Shown: positions 35,190-44,389 of the stretch, one piece after another
Layout: each line of letters starts with the position of its first letter
How positions within the stretch are numbered: the stretch's first letter is position 1
Assembly (NCBI GenBank): GCA_018396675.1
Contig: JAGTQX010000014.1
Span: forward strand, 62,001-126,000
DNA length: 64,000 nucleotides
Reading direction: 5' to 3'
Source: Candidatus Bathyarchaeota archaeon
GTDB lineage: Archaea; Thermoproteota; Bathyarchaeia; Bathyarchaeales; Bathycorpusculaceae
The notes under the pieces: generated by a model
The model's input: the letters and a program-made list of their open reading frames with translations, nothing else
What the model was told of the DNA's origin: nothing
Databases searched by the model: none
Position numbers and translations under genes: made by a program

Positions 35190-35765
35190 TTACTCTTCTG
35201 TTTTTTCCCAGAGTTCCATCATTTCTTTTTTAAGCTCTCTGCGTTTTCTGTGAAGATACTTATAAACGGTTGCGTGTTGGCTTCCCTGAATCAGCATTTG
35301 TATGGCTTCCCGCGCCACCTGAGTGTTCTCAATCCTTCCAATTATGCCGACCGTGTGACCATAAACAGCTATGTTTGTGTCCGTCAGTTCCTCTATTATT
35401 CTCCTCGTTTTGCCCTCCATCCCAATTATCCGCCCTTTAACACGTCTAATGTCTGATTCAGACCTTCCAAAAACCGCTCGAAGGTCAATCACTTCCAACA
35501 CCGCTTCCTCATCGTTAATTAGCCTAAAAGCGTTTTCAGGCGAGAAGCCTCTGCCGATAGCTGTTACCACATCTTTAGCCCTCAAAAGCGCGGACGGGTC
35601 TTCAGCGTTCTCAGCCAAAGATATTGCGACGCCGCCAGTGTCGCTTTCTATTTCAAGTTTGACTGAAAGCATTCTCTCAATAGCTTTTTTGGTTTCTCCG
35701 CCAGGTCCTACTAACACGCCTACACGCTCTTTTGGAATGCGCACGAAAGTGTTAGGTTGAGCCAA
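35190..35765 (-). CDS. KH-domain ribosome biogenesis protein (Dim2/PNO1-like)
   Basis: 191 aa with two KH domains: RIPKERVGVLVGPGGETKKAIE (GxxG = GPGG) and a second, degenerate KH with VKGRIIGMEGKTRRIIEELT. The family is the archaeal homologue of Dim2/PNO1, which binds the 3' end of small-subunit rRNA. The start is TTG 35765, since AGGAGGG lies 9 nt upstream; an ATG at 35810 has no SD. It overlaps the end of rio1 by 14 bp, an archaeal cluster in which kinase and KH protein act in 30S maturation. Confidence 0.92.
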   Translation of the reverse strand: MAQPNTFVRIPKERVGVLVGPGGETKKAIERMLSVKLEIESDTGGVAISLAENAEDPSALLRAKDVVTAIGRGFSPENAFRLINDEEAVLEVIDLRAVFGRSESDIRRVKGRIIGMEGKTRRIIEELTDTNIAVYGHTVGIIGRIENTQVAREAIQMLIQGSQHATVYKYLHRKRRELKKEMMELWEKTEE

Positions 35766-36561
35766 CGCCTGTAACCCTCCTATAAAACTCTTCAGCTGGT
35801 AAAACTTCAACGCCTAACCTACTAAAAAACCTATTTATGTTTGCTATGTCTCTGTTTAAAAGAAAATTCGCCATTGGATGCGACAGTGGAACTGCTTGAG
35901 CAACATCAAAAATTACTGGGCGGCCTTTCCAAACCATAATGTTGTATTCGCTTAAGTCGCCGTGAACGAGCTCTGCCTTCTGGTAAAGCCTTTCAACGTA
36001 AGAGACCAAAATCTCGTAAATTTTTTTAGGATTCTGCGGCGGCTGTTCTTTCAGCGATGGTGCGCTTACGCCGTTTTTGCCTATAAACTCCATGATAAGC
36101 ACATTGTTTTTTACGGCTATTGGCTTTGGCACTTTGACTTTCGCCATAATTGCTTGTTCCAGATTCTTGTATTCCTTCTGTGCCCATGCGAAAATTAGTG
36201 AGCGCGTGTCACGTTTTACGCCTCTGAACCGCGGGTCACCCTCGATGTATTTTAGCATACCTTTTCGGAACTCTGCTGAAACTGTTAAGTAAATTTTTAT
36301 TGCAAGTTCTCGTCCCTGCTTGTCTTTTCCCCAGTACACGCGTGCTTCTTTTCCAGCTTTTACGACGCCGTAAATCTTGTCTATTGTTCCCTTATTTAAA
36401 AAATCGTATATAACCATTAAGGTTGAACGGTCAAAAACCTCTTCTAAAACCTCGTATTCTTCGCTTCGTTTTTCCTTCATCAACTGTTCAATTTCGTAGC
36501 TTTTTTCTTCTCGGTTAAGCTTTTTTTCTACGTGTTCCCTAAAAGCCAAAGCTATCCTCAT
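35752..36561 (-). CDS. rio1: RIO1-type serine kinase/ATPase
   Basis: About 269 aa. RIO1 marks: STLMVIYDFLNKGTIDKIYGVVKAGKEARVYWG (flexible loop and P-loop region), Lys in ELAIKIYL, catalytic loop VHGDLSEYNIMV and metal loop IFDVAQAV. The ATG at 36561 has a GTG immediately before it at 36564. It lies between aIF1A and the KH protein in a translation-linked cluster; RIO1 drives late 40S/30S maturation. Confidence 0.95.
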   Translation of the reverse strand: MRIALAFREHVEKKLNREEKSYEIEQLMKEKRSEEYEVLEEVFDRSTLMVIYDFLNKGTIDKIYGVVKAGKEARVYWGKDKQGRELAIKIYLTVSAEFRKGMLKYIEGDPRFRGVKRDTRSLIFAWAQKEYKNLEQAIMAKVKVPKPIAVKNNVLIMEFIGKNGVSAPSLKEQPPQNPKKIYEILVSYVERLYQKAELVHGDLSEYNIMVWKGRPVIFDVAQAVPLSHPMANFLLNRDIANINRFFSRLGVEVLPAEEFYRRVTGVGST

Positions 36562-36570
36562 CACGCCAAT

Positions 36571-36876
36571 TTAAAGTGTCAAGTAACCCTTTTTCCGAAG
36601 CCACTCCGCTTGCGAATGAGTGTAACGCCACACAACATCTCCGCGAACGTTTGACTGGAAATCCCAAGGAGAAACCAATACCACATCGCCTTCGCGAATC
36701 CAAACCCGTCTCTTCATTTTGCCCCTTATACGGCATAAACGTTCATTTCCGTCTTGGCACTTGACCAGAACCCGGTCGAAACCAAGAAGTTTGATGGCTA
36801 CCCCTAAAACCTCGTTTTCTGCGGGCATCACCATTTCGTTTAAATTTTCTTCGCTTATAACCTTCTTTTTACCCAA
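36571..36876 (-). CDS. Translation initiation factor aIF1A
   Basis: 101-aa OB-fold factor that binds the A-site region of the 30S subunit. LGFDRVLVKCQDGNERLCRIRGKMKRRVWIREGDVVLVSPWDF is the standard S1/IF1-like core. The start is TTG 36876, with GAGGTG 5 nt upstream. Followed after 6-10 bp by rio1. Confidence 0.95.
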   Translation of the reverse strand: MGKKKVISEENLNEMVMPAENEVLGVAIKLLGFDRVLVKCQDGNERLCRIRGKMKRRVWIREGDVVLVSPWDFQSNVRGDVVWRYTHSQAEWLRKKGYLTL

Positions 36877-36977
36877 CTGGGCACCTCAAACATGTCCGTG
36901 ACATTCTTAAAGAGAGCGCTTCTCCCTTAAAAGCATGTTCATCCAAGCGAAGTCGCTTAGCCGTACATTCGAGCGCT

Positions 36978-37262
36978 TTACAACTTCACAATTTGCGCAT
37001 GTGGAACGCCCTCTATGTTCAGAATTGCCTCTGGGTGAACGTAGCCTTTCTCAACGGCTTTCTGCACCACATTCCTGCCAACCATGTTCACTATAGTTGA
37101 GTTTTCTATCATGCTTATAGCTTCTTCCAACTCCACTTCCGCGCCCTTGTAGAATTCCTCAGCGACTCTGAAGACGATTTTTCCTTCCCGTAAAGTTTTA
37201 CCTAAAATTTCCATGTCGCAGATGGACAACAGTACATTATTGCCGATTTTCCTGAGTTTCAT
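36978..37262 (-). CDS. DUF424-family protein
   Basis: About 94 aa, conserved in archaea and usually linked to aIF2-beta, as here (27 bp downstream of its stop). Motifs: DMEILGKTLREGKIVFRVAEEFYKG, and ENSTIVNMVGRNVVQKAVEKGYVHPEAIL, then the C-terminal VPHAQIV. ATG 37262 preferred; a TTG start four codons upstream is possible. Probable translation or RNA-related role inferred from context only. Confidence 0.8.
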   Translation of the reverse strand: MKLRKIGNNVLLSICDMEILGKTLREGKIVFRVAEEFYKGAEVELEEAISMIENSTIVNMVGRNVVQKAVEKGYVHPEAILNIEGVPHAQIVKL

Positions 37263-37288
37263 GTAACACTTCAACTTTTGAACGCTCT

Positions 37289-37699
37289 TTACAGGTGCTT
37301 AACAGAGGATTTTGCTCCGCAAGCTTCACACACTAGAAACGATAGGCGTTTTTCCTTGACAATTTTTGTGTCGGGACGTTTACATATGGGGCAGACGACG
37401 AAAGTTTCCATGTAACGTTGCAAAAGCTTTTCCAAGGTTTCTCTTGGGAACTTGCCTTGAAAAATAATTCTTGATTCTTGTATGGTTGCGGCTGTAGCCA
37501 GTTCGCCGGTTAAAAACTTTAGGATGTGTTGCGGGTCACGGTTTAGGACTTCGGCAATTTCCTTAAAGTTGTGTATGGTTGTGCGCATGCCTACAACAGA
37601 ATAATGTAGCCTCGGAATTTCTAGACGTTCCCTTTTTGAAGCGGTTTCGGGCAACTGCGCGCGTGCACGTTTAAGCAACGCTTCATAGTCATACTTCAT
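37289..37699 (-). CDS. Translation initiation factor aIF2 subunit beta
   Basis: 136-aa beta subunit of the Met-tRNAi carrier aIF2. IPRLHYSVVGMRTTIHNFKEIAEVLNRDPQHILKFL is the central domain, and the C-terminal zinc ribbon has CPICKRPD and CEACGAKS. It begins a gene pair with the DUF424 protein. Confidence 0.95.
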   Translation of the reverse strand: MKYDYEALLKRARAQLPETASKRERLEIPRLHYSVVGMRTTIHNFKEIAEVLNRDPQHILKFLTGELATAATIQESRIIFQGKFPRETLEKLLQRYMETFVVCPICKRPDTKIVKEKRLSFLVCEACGAKSSVKHL

Positions 37700-37763
37700 T
37701 TGTTAATGGCTCCAAGAAAAACATGAAGGAATCATCATATTTAAAACTTGATACAGTTGACGC

Positions 37764-38501
37764 CTATTTTTTCAGTTCCTCGATTAATTTCACCAGTTCG
37801 CCTATAATGTAGTCGTTTATGAATTTCCCTTTTTCAGCGGAAGCTTCAGCTGGGTCGCCGCGTATGCCGTCGGGCAAGAATTCCCGCGCGTCTGCGGTCA
37901 CCTCAAATTTTGGAAGCTTCTGCAAGTTTATGTGCCCACGTTCCCTAACTAAGTCTGGCTTTATCGCCATAACGCGGGAAGTTTCAATTGTGCCGCCGTG
38001 TCCATCGTTTTCGCTGAAATATTTCCCTCGAAGCTCATAGGCGAAATCGTAATCTGAACACACCATGATGCGCAGTTCTCGTTTTTTGACTTTCTCCATG
38101 TGCCTCCACATGACACGGTGTGCGGCAAAGCGCAAAGCAGACATTTGCTCTTCATCCGCGTGGCCGCTGAGAACTAGGAAACGTTTGAAACCGTTGCGGA
38201 TAAACTCCTCCAATATTTCGAGTGTAATTCTATACAGTGACTGAAAACTTATGGAAACCGTTCCCGGAAAAACGCGTGTGGCTGTGCAAACACCATAATA
38301 CAATGGTGGCGCAATCAAGCTATCAGTCTTTTTGGCGGCTTCAACTGCGACGTATTCAGGTTGTATGCTGTCCGTGCAAAGCGGCAAATGTGAACCATGC
38401 TCCTCAACGCTTCCGACTGGGACAATTATCACCTTATTTGTTTCCGCGGCCTCCTTCACTTCTTTCATGGTTAACTCGGCAAACCAAACTTTATCCTGCA
38501 T
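37764..38501 (-). CDS. Creatininase-family amidohydrolase
   Basis: About 245 aa. Metal-site motifs of the creatininase fold: VIIVPVGSVEEHGSHLPL (Glu and His), CTDSIQPEYVA (Asp), GHADEE and DGHGGTIETS (Glu). ATG 38501 is preferred, with GGATGG 7 nt upstream. In archaea this family includes ArfB-type 2-amino-5-formylamino-6-ribosylaminopyrimidinone formamide hydrolase (riboflavin/F420 synthesis) and MftE-like peptidases; which one applies cannot be settled here. Confidence 0.82.
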   Translation of the reverse strand: MQDKVWFAELTMKEVKEAAETNKVIIVPVGSVEEHGSHLPLCTDSIQPEYVAVEAAKKTDSLIAPPLYYGVCTATRVFPGTVSISFQSLYRITLEILEEFIRNGFKRFLVLSGHADEEQMSALRFAAHRVMWRHMEKVKKRELRIMVCSDYDFAYELRGKYFSENDGHGGTIETSRVMAIKPDLVRERGHINLQKLPKFEVTADAREFLPDGIRGDPAEASAEKGKFINDYIIGELVKLIEELKK

Positions 38502-38639
38502 TTTGCAACCATCCCTTTCCAATACCTAATCCGGTTGAGAATAAAGGTTTTCCCATTCTAAGAAGGCGTTTATAGCATATGCTTTATGTTCAAAAGCTTA
38601 ATAGCGCGAAACAGAAACAGTGTTTTGGAGGAACCCTTT

Positions 38640-39152
38640 TTGGGATATGTTTACCTCTACACTGGGACAGGCGCGGGAAAAACTACAAACGCTTTAGGCT
38701 TGGCTTTGCGTTCCATCGGACACAAGCACAGAGTCGTCATAATCCAGTTCTTGAAATGGTGGAAGAACACAGGCGAATACAAGATAAGGCGGATGCTTGC
38801 GCCCTACTACGAGATTCACCAGTTCGGACGAAAAGGCTGGCATGGACTCGGCAATCTTGGCGAAGAAGACAAAAAGCTGGCTGAAAAAGCGTTACGGTTC
38901 GCTGAAAAAATTGTTCAAGAGAAAAAGCCGCATCTTCTGGTTCTGGACGAGATTAACTTGGCTTTACACTGTAAACTTTTGGATGTGAACAAAGTTTTGG
39001 AGTTTCTGGACATGCTTCCTCGAAAAACTGATGTGGTTTTGACTGGAAGATACGCTCCAAAAGAACTTATCAACCGCGCTGACTTTGTAAATGAAATCGT
39101 CGACGTAAAGTATCCTAAAGAAATGGTTACAACAAAAGGTATACAATACTAG
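38640..39152 (+). CDS. cobO: ATP:cob(I)alamin adenosyltransferase, BtuR/CobO type
   Basis: Forms adenosylcobalamin. 170 aa if begun at TTG 38640, eight nt after a GGAGG at 38627-38631; an upstream ATG at 38586 would add an unrelated 18-residue extension. P-loop YTGTGAGKTTNALGLALRSIGHK, VIIQFLKWW, Walker B-like LLVLDEINLAL, and the closing LTGRYAPKELINRAD are all family marks. Corrinoids are needed by C1 and methyltransferase enzymes, in line with the H4MPT genes here. Confidence 0.93.
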   Translation: MGYVYLYTGTGAGKTTNALGLALRSIGHKHRVVIIQFLKWWKNTGEYKIRRMLAPYYEIHQFGRKGWHGLGNLGEEDKKLAEKALRFAEKIVQEKKPHLLVLDEINLALHCKLLDVNKVLEFLDMLPRKTDVVLTGRYAPKELINRADFVNEIVDVKYPKEMVTTKGIQY

Positions 39153-39205
39153 ACCTAGAATTAGCGCTTAAACACTGGAAAGCTTAAAGAGTTAACAACG
39201 ATTTA

Positions 39206-40636
39206 GTGTTTATTTCTCAAAAGCTGGTGGATACTTTGAAACGTCATGGTCATCCATATATTCCCAACTCTCAACCAGAAATTAAAGCGGAAATGATGCG
39301 GGAAATCGGCATAAACTCCACAAACGAACTTTACGCGGATGTTCCACAGAAGTATCACTTGAAAAATCCCTTGAACCTACCCGCAGAAGGGCTAGCAGAG
39401 TTTGAAGTTAAAAAACACGTCGAAAATCTGTTGTCAAAGAACAAGACATGCGCTGATATGCCCGTTTTTCTTGGCGCCGGATGCTGGCCTCATTATGTTC
39501 CGGCTGCGGTGAAAGAGATTGTTCAACGTAGCGAGTTTCTCACGTCCTACACGCCTTATCAGCCTGAAATTTCGCAGGGCATGCTTCAAACACTTTTTGA
39601 GTATCAAAGCATGATTTGCGAGTTAACCGCGATGGACGTTGCTAACTGTTCAATGTATGATTGGGCGTCAGCGTTAGGCGAAGCAGCACGTATGGCTTCG
39701 CGTGTAACCAAGCGAAATGAAATACTGGTTCCACGAATAATTAATCCTGAAAGGTTGGCTACGCTTAAGGTTTACACCGAACCAGCCGACATAAAAATAA
39801 GCGAAATAGACTACAACCGCGAAACTGGGCAACTGGACTTAGCCGACTTAAAAAACAAAATTTCAGAAAAAACCGCAGCTGTGTACATCGAAAACCCGTC
39901 GTATTTGGGATTCATTGAAGAACAAATTGACGAAATAGCCAGAATGGCGCATACACGCGGCGCGCTTCTGATAGTTGGCGTTGATCCCACATCGCTTGGA
40001 ATATTGAGGCCTCCAGGCGATTACGGCGCTGACATAGTCATTGGCGAAGCTCAACCGTTGGGGAATCCGATGAACTTCGGCGGTCCGTTGCTCGGCATTT
40101 TTGCGTGCAGGGACGACTTGAATCTGGTTAGGCAAATGCCAGGCCGAATTATTGGCTTAACAACGAATGTTGACGGAAGTCAGCAGGGCTTTTGCATGAC
40201 AATGCAGACGCGTGAGCAGCATATCCGCCGTGAAAAGGCTACTTCAAACATCTGCTCTAACGAGGCGTTATGTGCAGTAGCGTCAGCCGTTTACATGGCA
40301 CTCCTTGGGCCTCAAGGCTTACGTGAACTTGGCGAAACAATAATGTGTAAGGCGAATTACGCTATGCGACTGCTTTCCAGAATAGGCGGCGTAAAAGTGC
40401 CAGTATTCAAATCCGCACACTTTAAGGAGTTTACTGTTAATTTTGACGGCGTTGGCGCAAGCGTTAAAAGAATGCATGAAAGGCTACTTCAAACGGGCAT
40501 TCATGGAGGCAAAGACGTTTCGAGAGAATTTCCAGAACTTGGCGAAACAGCACTCTACTGCATAACTGAAATTCATTCCCAAGAGGAAATCGAACTGCTG
40601 GCGAAAACGTTAGAGAGCATAGTTTCAAAGAGGTGA
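39206..40636 (+). CDS. gcvPA: Glycine dehydrogenase (decarboxylating) subunit 1
   Basis: 476-aa alpha half of split P-protein in the glycine cleavage system. Motifs: FLGAGCWPHYVPAAV, SYTPYQPEISQGMLQTLFEYQSM, GEAQPLGNPMNFGGPLLG, and QTREQHIRREKATSNICSNEALCA. The start is GTG 39206. gcvPB follows within a few bp, and the complex decarboxylates glycine together with H- and T-proteins (not in this window), passing the C1 unit to a tetrahydropterin. Confidence 0.95.
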   Translation: MFISQKLVDTLKRHGHPYIPNSQPEIKAEMMREIGINSTNELYADVPQKYHLKNPLNLPAEGLAEFEVKKHVENLLSKNKTCADMPVFLGAGCWPHYVPAAVKEIVQRSEFLTSYTPYQPEISQGMLQTLFEYQSMICELTAMDVANCSMYDWASALGEAARMASRVTKRNEILVPRIINPERLATLKVYTEPADIKISEIDYNRETGQLDLADLKNKISEKTAAVYIENPSYLGFIEEQIDEIARMAHTRGALLIVGVDPTSLGILRPPGDYGADIVIGEAQPLGNPMNFGGPLLGIFACRDDLNLVRQMPGRIIGLTTNVDGSQQGFCMTMQTREQHIRREKATSNICSNEALCAVASAVYMALLGPQGLRELGETIMCKANYAMRLLSRIGGVKVPVFKSAHFKEFTVNFDGVGASVKRMHERLLQTGIHGGKDVSREFPELGETALYCITEIHSQEEIELLAKTLESIVSKR

Positions 40637-40641
40637 AAAAC

Positions 40642-42174
40642 ATGTTTAAACAGGCAAGATGGAACGAACCCTTAATATTTAATCTCGGAAAAGCCGGGCG
40701 TGTAGGATATTCTTTGCCAAAAGTTGAAGATACAGTGAAAAAAGCTGTTGGCGACTTGAACACGCTTATCCCAGAAAACATGCAGCGAAAAAAAGCGCCG
40801 AAGCTTCCGGAACTTTCAGAACCAGAAGTTGTGCGCCATTATATGCGACTTTCAGAAATGAATTATGGAGTTGATTCTGGATTTTACCCGCTTGGAAGCT
40901 GCACTATGAAGTATAATCCAAAAATTAACGAGACACTTGCAAGCTTGCCAACAATCGGCATGATTCATCCAAACCAAGACGGAAGCACGGTGCAAGGCAT
41001 ACTGGAAATTCTATACAGACTTGAAGGTTGGCTTGCGGAATTAACTGGAACGGATGAAGTCTGTTTGCAGCCAGCTGCTGGTGCACACGGCGAATTTTTA
41101 GGCGCACTTATAATAAGGGCTTATCATAAATTTAATGGAGAAACCGACAAAAGGCGTGAAATGCTTATACCCGATTCAGCACATGGAACCAATCCGGCAA
41201 GTGCAGCAATGGCTGGTTTCAATGTTGTGGTTGTTCCTTCAGATGAAGATGGTTGCGTTGATGTTGAAGCGTTGAAGGCTGCTGTTTCAGAAAAAACAGC
41301 GGGTTTAATGTTGACGAATCCGAACACTCTTGGAGTTTTCGAGAAAAACATTGAGGAAATTGCGAAAATAATTCATGAAGCTGGCGGTTTACTGTATTAT
41401 GACGGCGCAAACCTTAACCCATTGCTGTGCAAGGTTAGACCAGGCGACATGGGCTTCGACATAGTGCACATAAATATTCATAAAACCTTTAGCACGCCAC
41501 ATGGCGGCGGTGGTCCAGGCGCAGGTCCAGTAGGCGTTACAAGGGAATTATGCAAGTTTCTACCTGTGCCCCGAATAGTTTTTGACGGTGAACGTTACCG
41601 TTTAGATTATGATAGACCTTACAGTGTTGGCAAGATTCGCGGTTTTTACGGAAACGTGGCGGTTTTACTGAAGGCTTACGCTTACATTTTAAGCATGGGA
41701 GCCGAAGGATTAAAGGAGGCGGCTGAAGTTTCTGTTTTGAACGCAAACTATGTTATGCATAAACTTAAAAGTGTACGTGGGTTGACGCTTCCATACAATA
41801 GCGAAAAGCCTAGAAAACACGAGTGTGTTTTCAGCGCTAAACAGTTAAAGAATGATACAGGCATTTCAGCATTAAACATCGCTAAAAGGCTTCTTGATTA
41901 TGGCGTGCATGCGCCGACAATATATTTCCCGCTTATCGTTGAAGAGGCTTTAATGATTGAGCCTACTGAAACTTTCGAAAAAGAGGAGCTGGACCGTTTC
42001 GTTGAAGCAATCCACAAAATCTGCGAAGAAGCATACGTCAATCCAGAAACTGTTTTAAAAGCGCCCAGCAACACTGCCGTTCAGAGGCTTGATGAGGTTA
42101 AGGCGTCGCATCCAAAGACTATGACTTTAAGTTGGCGAATGTATTTAAAGAAGCAGAATGCCACAAACCCATAA
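40642..42174 (+). CDS. gcvPB: Glycine dehydrogenase (decarboxylating) subunit 2
   Basis: About 510-aa PLP-carrying half of split P-protein. The PLP Lys is in HINIHKTFSTPHGGGGPG; other marks are YPLGSCTMKYNPKINE, PDSAHGTNPASAAMAGF and ICEEAYVNPETVLKAPSNT. ATG 40642 is chosen with AGAGGTG 6 nt upstream; a GTG within that SD (40633) is the longer option. Coupled to gcvPA. Confidence 0.95.
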   Translation: MFKQARWNEPLIFNLGKAGRVGYSLPKVEDTVKKAVGDLNTLIPENMQRKKAPKLPELSEPEVVRHYMRLSEMNYGVDSGFYPLGSCTMKYNPKINETLASLPTIGMIHPNQDGSTVQGILEILYRLEGWLAELTGTDEVCLQPAAGAHGEFLGALIIRAYHKFNGETDKRREMLIPDSAHGTNPASAAMAGFNVVVVPSDEDGCVDVEALKAAVSEKTAGLMLTNPNTLGVFEKNIEEIAKIIHEAGGLLYYDGANLNPLLCKVRPGDMGFDIVHINIHKTFSTPHGGGGPGAGPVGVTRELCKFLPVPRIVFDGERYRLDYDRPYSVGKIRGFYGNVAVLLKAYAYILSMGAEGLKEAAEVSVLNANYVMHKLKSVRGLTLPYNSEKPRKHECVFSAKQLKNDTGISALNIAKRLLDYGVHAPTIYFPLIVEEALMIEPTETFEKEELDRFVEAIHKICEEAYVNPETVLKAPSNTAVQRLDEVKASHPKTMTLSWRMYLKKQNATNP

Positions 42175-42211
42175 CCTTTTATATGGTGTTTTCGCCTTAA
42201 TCCCACAGAAA

Positions 42212-42514
42212 ATGGGTGTGTTAAGTTTGAACGATTTGGAAAACAAAGTGCTTGAGGCCGTCGGCAAAGTTGTTGACCCTGAAACCGGGTTGAGCTTTGC
42301 TGAAATGCATATGATAAAGAGCGTTAAAGAAGAAGCGCCTGGAGTTGTCAAAGTTGAGTTTATTCCCTCAAGTCCATTCTGTCCAATAGCCTTTAAGCTT
42401 GCAATGGACATTAAACGTGAAGCGTTGAAGGTTGCTGGTGTCAAAAAGGCGCTTGTTTACTGCCGCGGGCACATGATGGAGCAGCAAATCAACGAGGAAA
42501 CAAACAAAGAATAA
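42212..42514 (+). CDS. MIP18/DUF59-family Fe-S assembly protein
   Basis: About 100 aa. LENKVLEAVGKVVDPETGLSFAEMHMIKSV is the DUF59 (SufT/PaaD/MIP18) signature, and the conserved Cys is in SSPFCPIAF. Start may be ATG 42212 or, with a GGGTG 8 nt upstream, TTG 42227. Relatives help transfer Fe-S clusters to target proteins. It lies 37 bp after gcvPB. Confidence 0.85.
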   Translation: MGVLSLNDLENKVLEAVGKVVDPETGLSFAEMHMIKSVKEEAPGVVKVEFIPSSPFCPIAFKLAMDIKREALKVAGVKKALVYCRGHMMEQQINEETNKE

Positions 42515-42546
42515 ACGTCACAGCCTCCTCTTCATGTTTTTCTGTT

Positions 42547-43461
42547 GTGAGCGTTAGAAACGTGTGTGTCAAAGGCGAGCATGAAATTTACTGTTGTGGC
42601 GCCCGAGTGCATATTTCAGAGAAAGGCGTCAATGTTTTAAGTGAGCCGCTTGTTGAATATTGCCCATTACACGAGGCACTTTACGGCACAAAGCAGATTG
42701 ATGTTGAAGCTGTACGGAGAAGCGTTGAACTGAAGATTACCGGTTTCGGTTTCTGCTGTAGAAACCGTGCTTTTAACTGGGAGCCTATTGTGGCTTACGG
42801 TGCCTCAGAAATGATGCGTGTGTGGCTTGAAGATGGACTTATTGACTGCGCGGTTGTTGTCTGTGAAGGTGCTGGAACAGTAATTACGTCAAACGGCAAG
42901 CTTGTGCAAGCCATCGGTGCTAGACTGACGGGAATTATAAAAACTTCGCTAATACCTGAAATAATCCAAAAAATTAAAAACGAAGGCGGAACGGTTCTTG
43001 ATGAGCAAAACGCTGTTATAGACCAAGTTGAAGGCGTGAAAAAGGCTTTTGAGTTAGGCTTCAAACACATCGCCGTGAGCGTTGCTGGTTTCCAAGCGAA
43101 GGCCATAAGTGAAATCAGAAGGTTCGAAGCGCATACAAACACGGGCATGAGTGTTTTGGTTTTTTCTGTCTGTAACACTTGCGTCAAAAACGCGGATGTG
43201 CGGCACATTATCAAGGCGGATGTTGTTTGTGCAAGTGCTTCGAAAATACTTCGAGAAAAAATAGGCAAAAATGCGCTTATTCAGTTGGGCGTGACAATAC
43301 CCGTTTACGCCTTGACAGACCACGGAAAAAGGCTTATTCTAGCCTATCTAGCCAAATTTAAGGATAAACTTGTCGTTTTCAAAACCAGCAAGCTTCCATA
43401 TCAGGCTGAAGCAAGAGGGCCGAGGCTTAAAAGGCGTAATTTGACCAAAACGCTTAAGTGA
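42547..43461 (+). CDS. DUF2099 protein, methanogenesis marker 8-like
   Basis: 304 aa. YCCGARVHISEKG and SEPLVEYCPLHEALYG at the N-terminus, AVVVCEGAGTVITSNGKLVQAIGARLTGI, and AVIDQVEGVKKAFELGFKHIAVSVAGF match the family annotated as methanogenesis marker protein 8. Cys residues are frequent (ICCG-like, CNTC), suggesting metal or redox chemistry. Start GTG 42547. The gene family is common in methanogens but its function is unknown, and no mcr genes are visible in this window. Confidence 0.75.
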   Translation: MSVRNVCVKGEHEIYCCGARVHISEKGVNVLSEPLVEYCPLHEALYGTKQIDVEAVRRSVELKITGFGFCCRNRAFNWEPIVAYGASEMMRVWLEDGLIDCAVVVCEGAGTVITSNGKLVQAIGARLTGIIKTSLIPEIIQKIKNEGGTVLDEQNAVIDQVEGVKKAFELGFKHIAVSVAGFQAKAISEIRRFEAHTNTGMSVLVFSVCNTCVKNADVRHIIKADVVCASASKILREKIGKNALIQLGVTIPVYALTDHGKRLILAYLAKFKDKLVVFKTSKLPYQAEARGPRLKRRNLTKTLK

Positions 43462-43512
43462 AGAGGTAACATATGTTCTGGCGAATAAAAAATAAAAGGT
43501 GTTGATTCAGAA

Positions 43513-43989
43513 TTGGCAGTTGAAGGTTTTTCGGGAGGTAGAAAACCCGTGGACGTGAAAGTAGGCGAGTTAACGCCTGCATCAAGAGCCGTGAACGTGA
43601 AAGCAAAAGTAGTTTCCAAGAGCGAAATTAGAAGCATTCCAACAGGAAGAGACGGAGCGCCACACAATGTCTGCGACGCTTTAGTCGGCGACGAAACAGG
43701 CTGCATCTACTTGACGCTTTGGGATGACAATATTGAAAAAGTCAAGGAAGGCGAAACCATAAACGTAGGAAATGGTTACGTCACGCTTTTCAAGGGAAGC
43801 ATGCGTTTAAACGTTGGAAGATACGGCACGTTGGAAGTTGCAGAAGAAGCGCTCACATGCGAAGTAAACACTGGAAACAACTTATCTACAAAAGTTTACG
43901 AGCAGCAAAGACGACCATTCCGTGGAAGAGGCGGACGGGACTTCGGCGGACGGGACAGAAGAGGCGGATTCCGCCAAAGAAGATACTAA
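43513..43989 (+). CDS. Single-OB-fold ssDNA-binding protein, crenarchaeal SSB type
   Basis: 158 aa. VDVKVGELTPASRAVNVKAKVVSK, ALVGDETGCIYLTLWDDNIEKVKEGETINVGNG and FKGSMRLNVGRYG match the Sulfolobus SSB OB fold, and the tail is RG-rich (RGRGGRDFGGRDRRGG). Start TTG 43513 or GTG 43549, each 10 nt after an SD (GGTG; GGGAGG at 43533-43538). Protects ssDNA in replication and repair. Confidence 0.88.
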   Translation: MAVEGFSGGRKPVDVKVGELTPASRAVNVKAKVVSKSEIRSIPTGRDGAPHNVCDALVGDETGCIYLTLWDDNIEKVKEGETINVGNGYVTLFKGSMRLNVGRYGTLEVAEEALTCEVNTGNNLSTKVYEQQRRPFRGRGGRDFGGRDRRGGFRQRRY

Positions 43990-44040
43990 AGTATCAAAAC
44001 TACCAACCAATTCCAATTTTCATACCCCTAAAGATTTTAT

Positions 44041-44385
44041 TTAATTCGCTCGGTGTATTTCCTTTACCGCAACCGCACTTTTCGCCTCATTCAAATACTC
44101 CAAAAAACCGTAACCTTTCTTTTCAACAAATTTCATTCCAAGCTTTCCATATAAGCTTTTGATAATTGCTTTTTCAATTACCTCTGCGCCTGAACCGAAA
44201 ATTTTTCTTAAACATTGAGCAAAAATTTCAAGATTACTTATAATGTCCTCTCGTTTAATTGCGTAGGTGGTCTGAAGTCGCAAATAGACGACGTCTCTTC
44301 CACTTTCCCCAAGCATGGATAATCCTTCGTCAACGGCTTCAAGAAAAGCCTTTTCAAAGGAGTTTCCCCTTCTAGCTTGGGTCAT
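44041..44385 (-). CDS. Small helical protein, NitrOD5/DUF3227-like
   Basis: 114 aa. FEKAFLEAVDEGLSMLG, YLRLQTTYAIKREDII, and KIFGSGAEVIEKAIIKSLYGKLG match the helical NitrOD5 domain I recall from TACK archaea. Begins 5 bp after the stop of the membrane-protein gene upstream, so it is co-transcribed. Function unknown, possibly sensory or regulatory. Confidence 0.7.
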   Translation of the reverse strand: MTQARRGNSFEKAFLEAVDEGLSMLGESGRDVVYLRLQTTYAIKREDIISNLEIFAQCLRKIFGSGAEVIEKAIIKSLYGKLGMKFVEKKGYGFLEYLNEAKSAVAVKEIHRAN

Positions 44386-44389
44386 TCTC

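Noticed and set aside
38586-38639. Upstream ATG for cobO
   Set aside because: The GGAGG SD sits within this stretch and points to TTG 38640; the extension is unlike the family.
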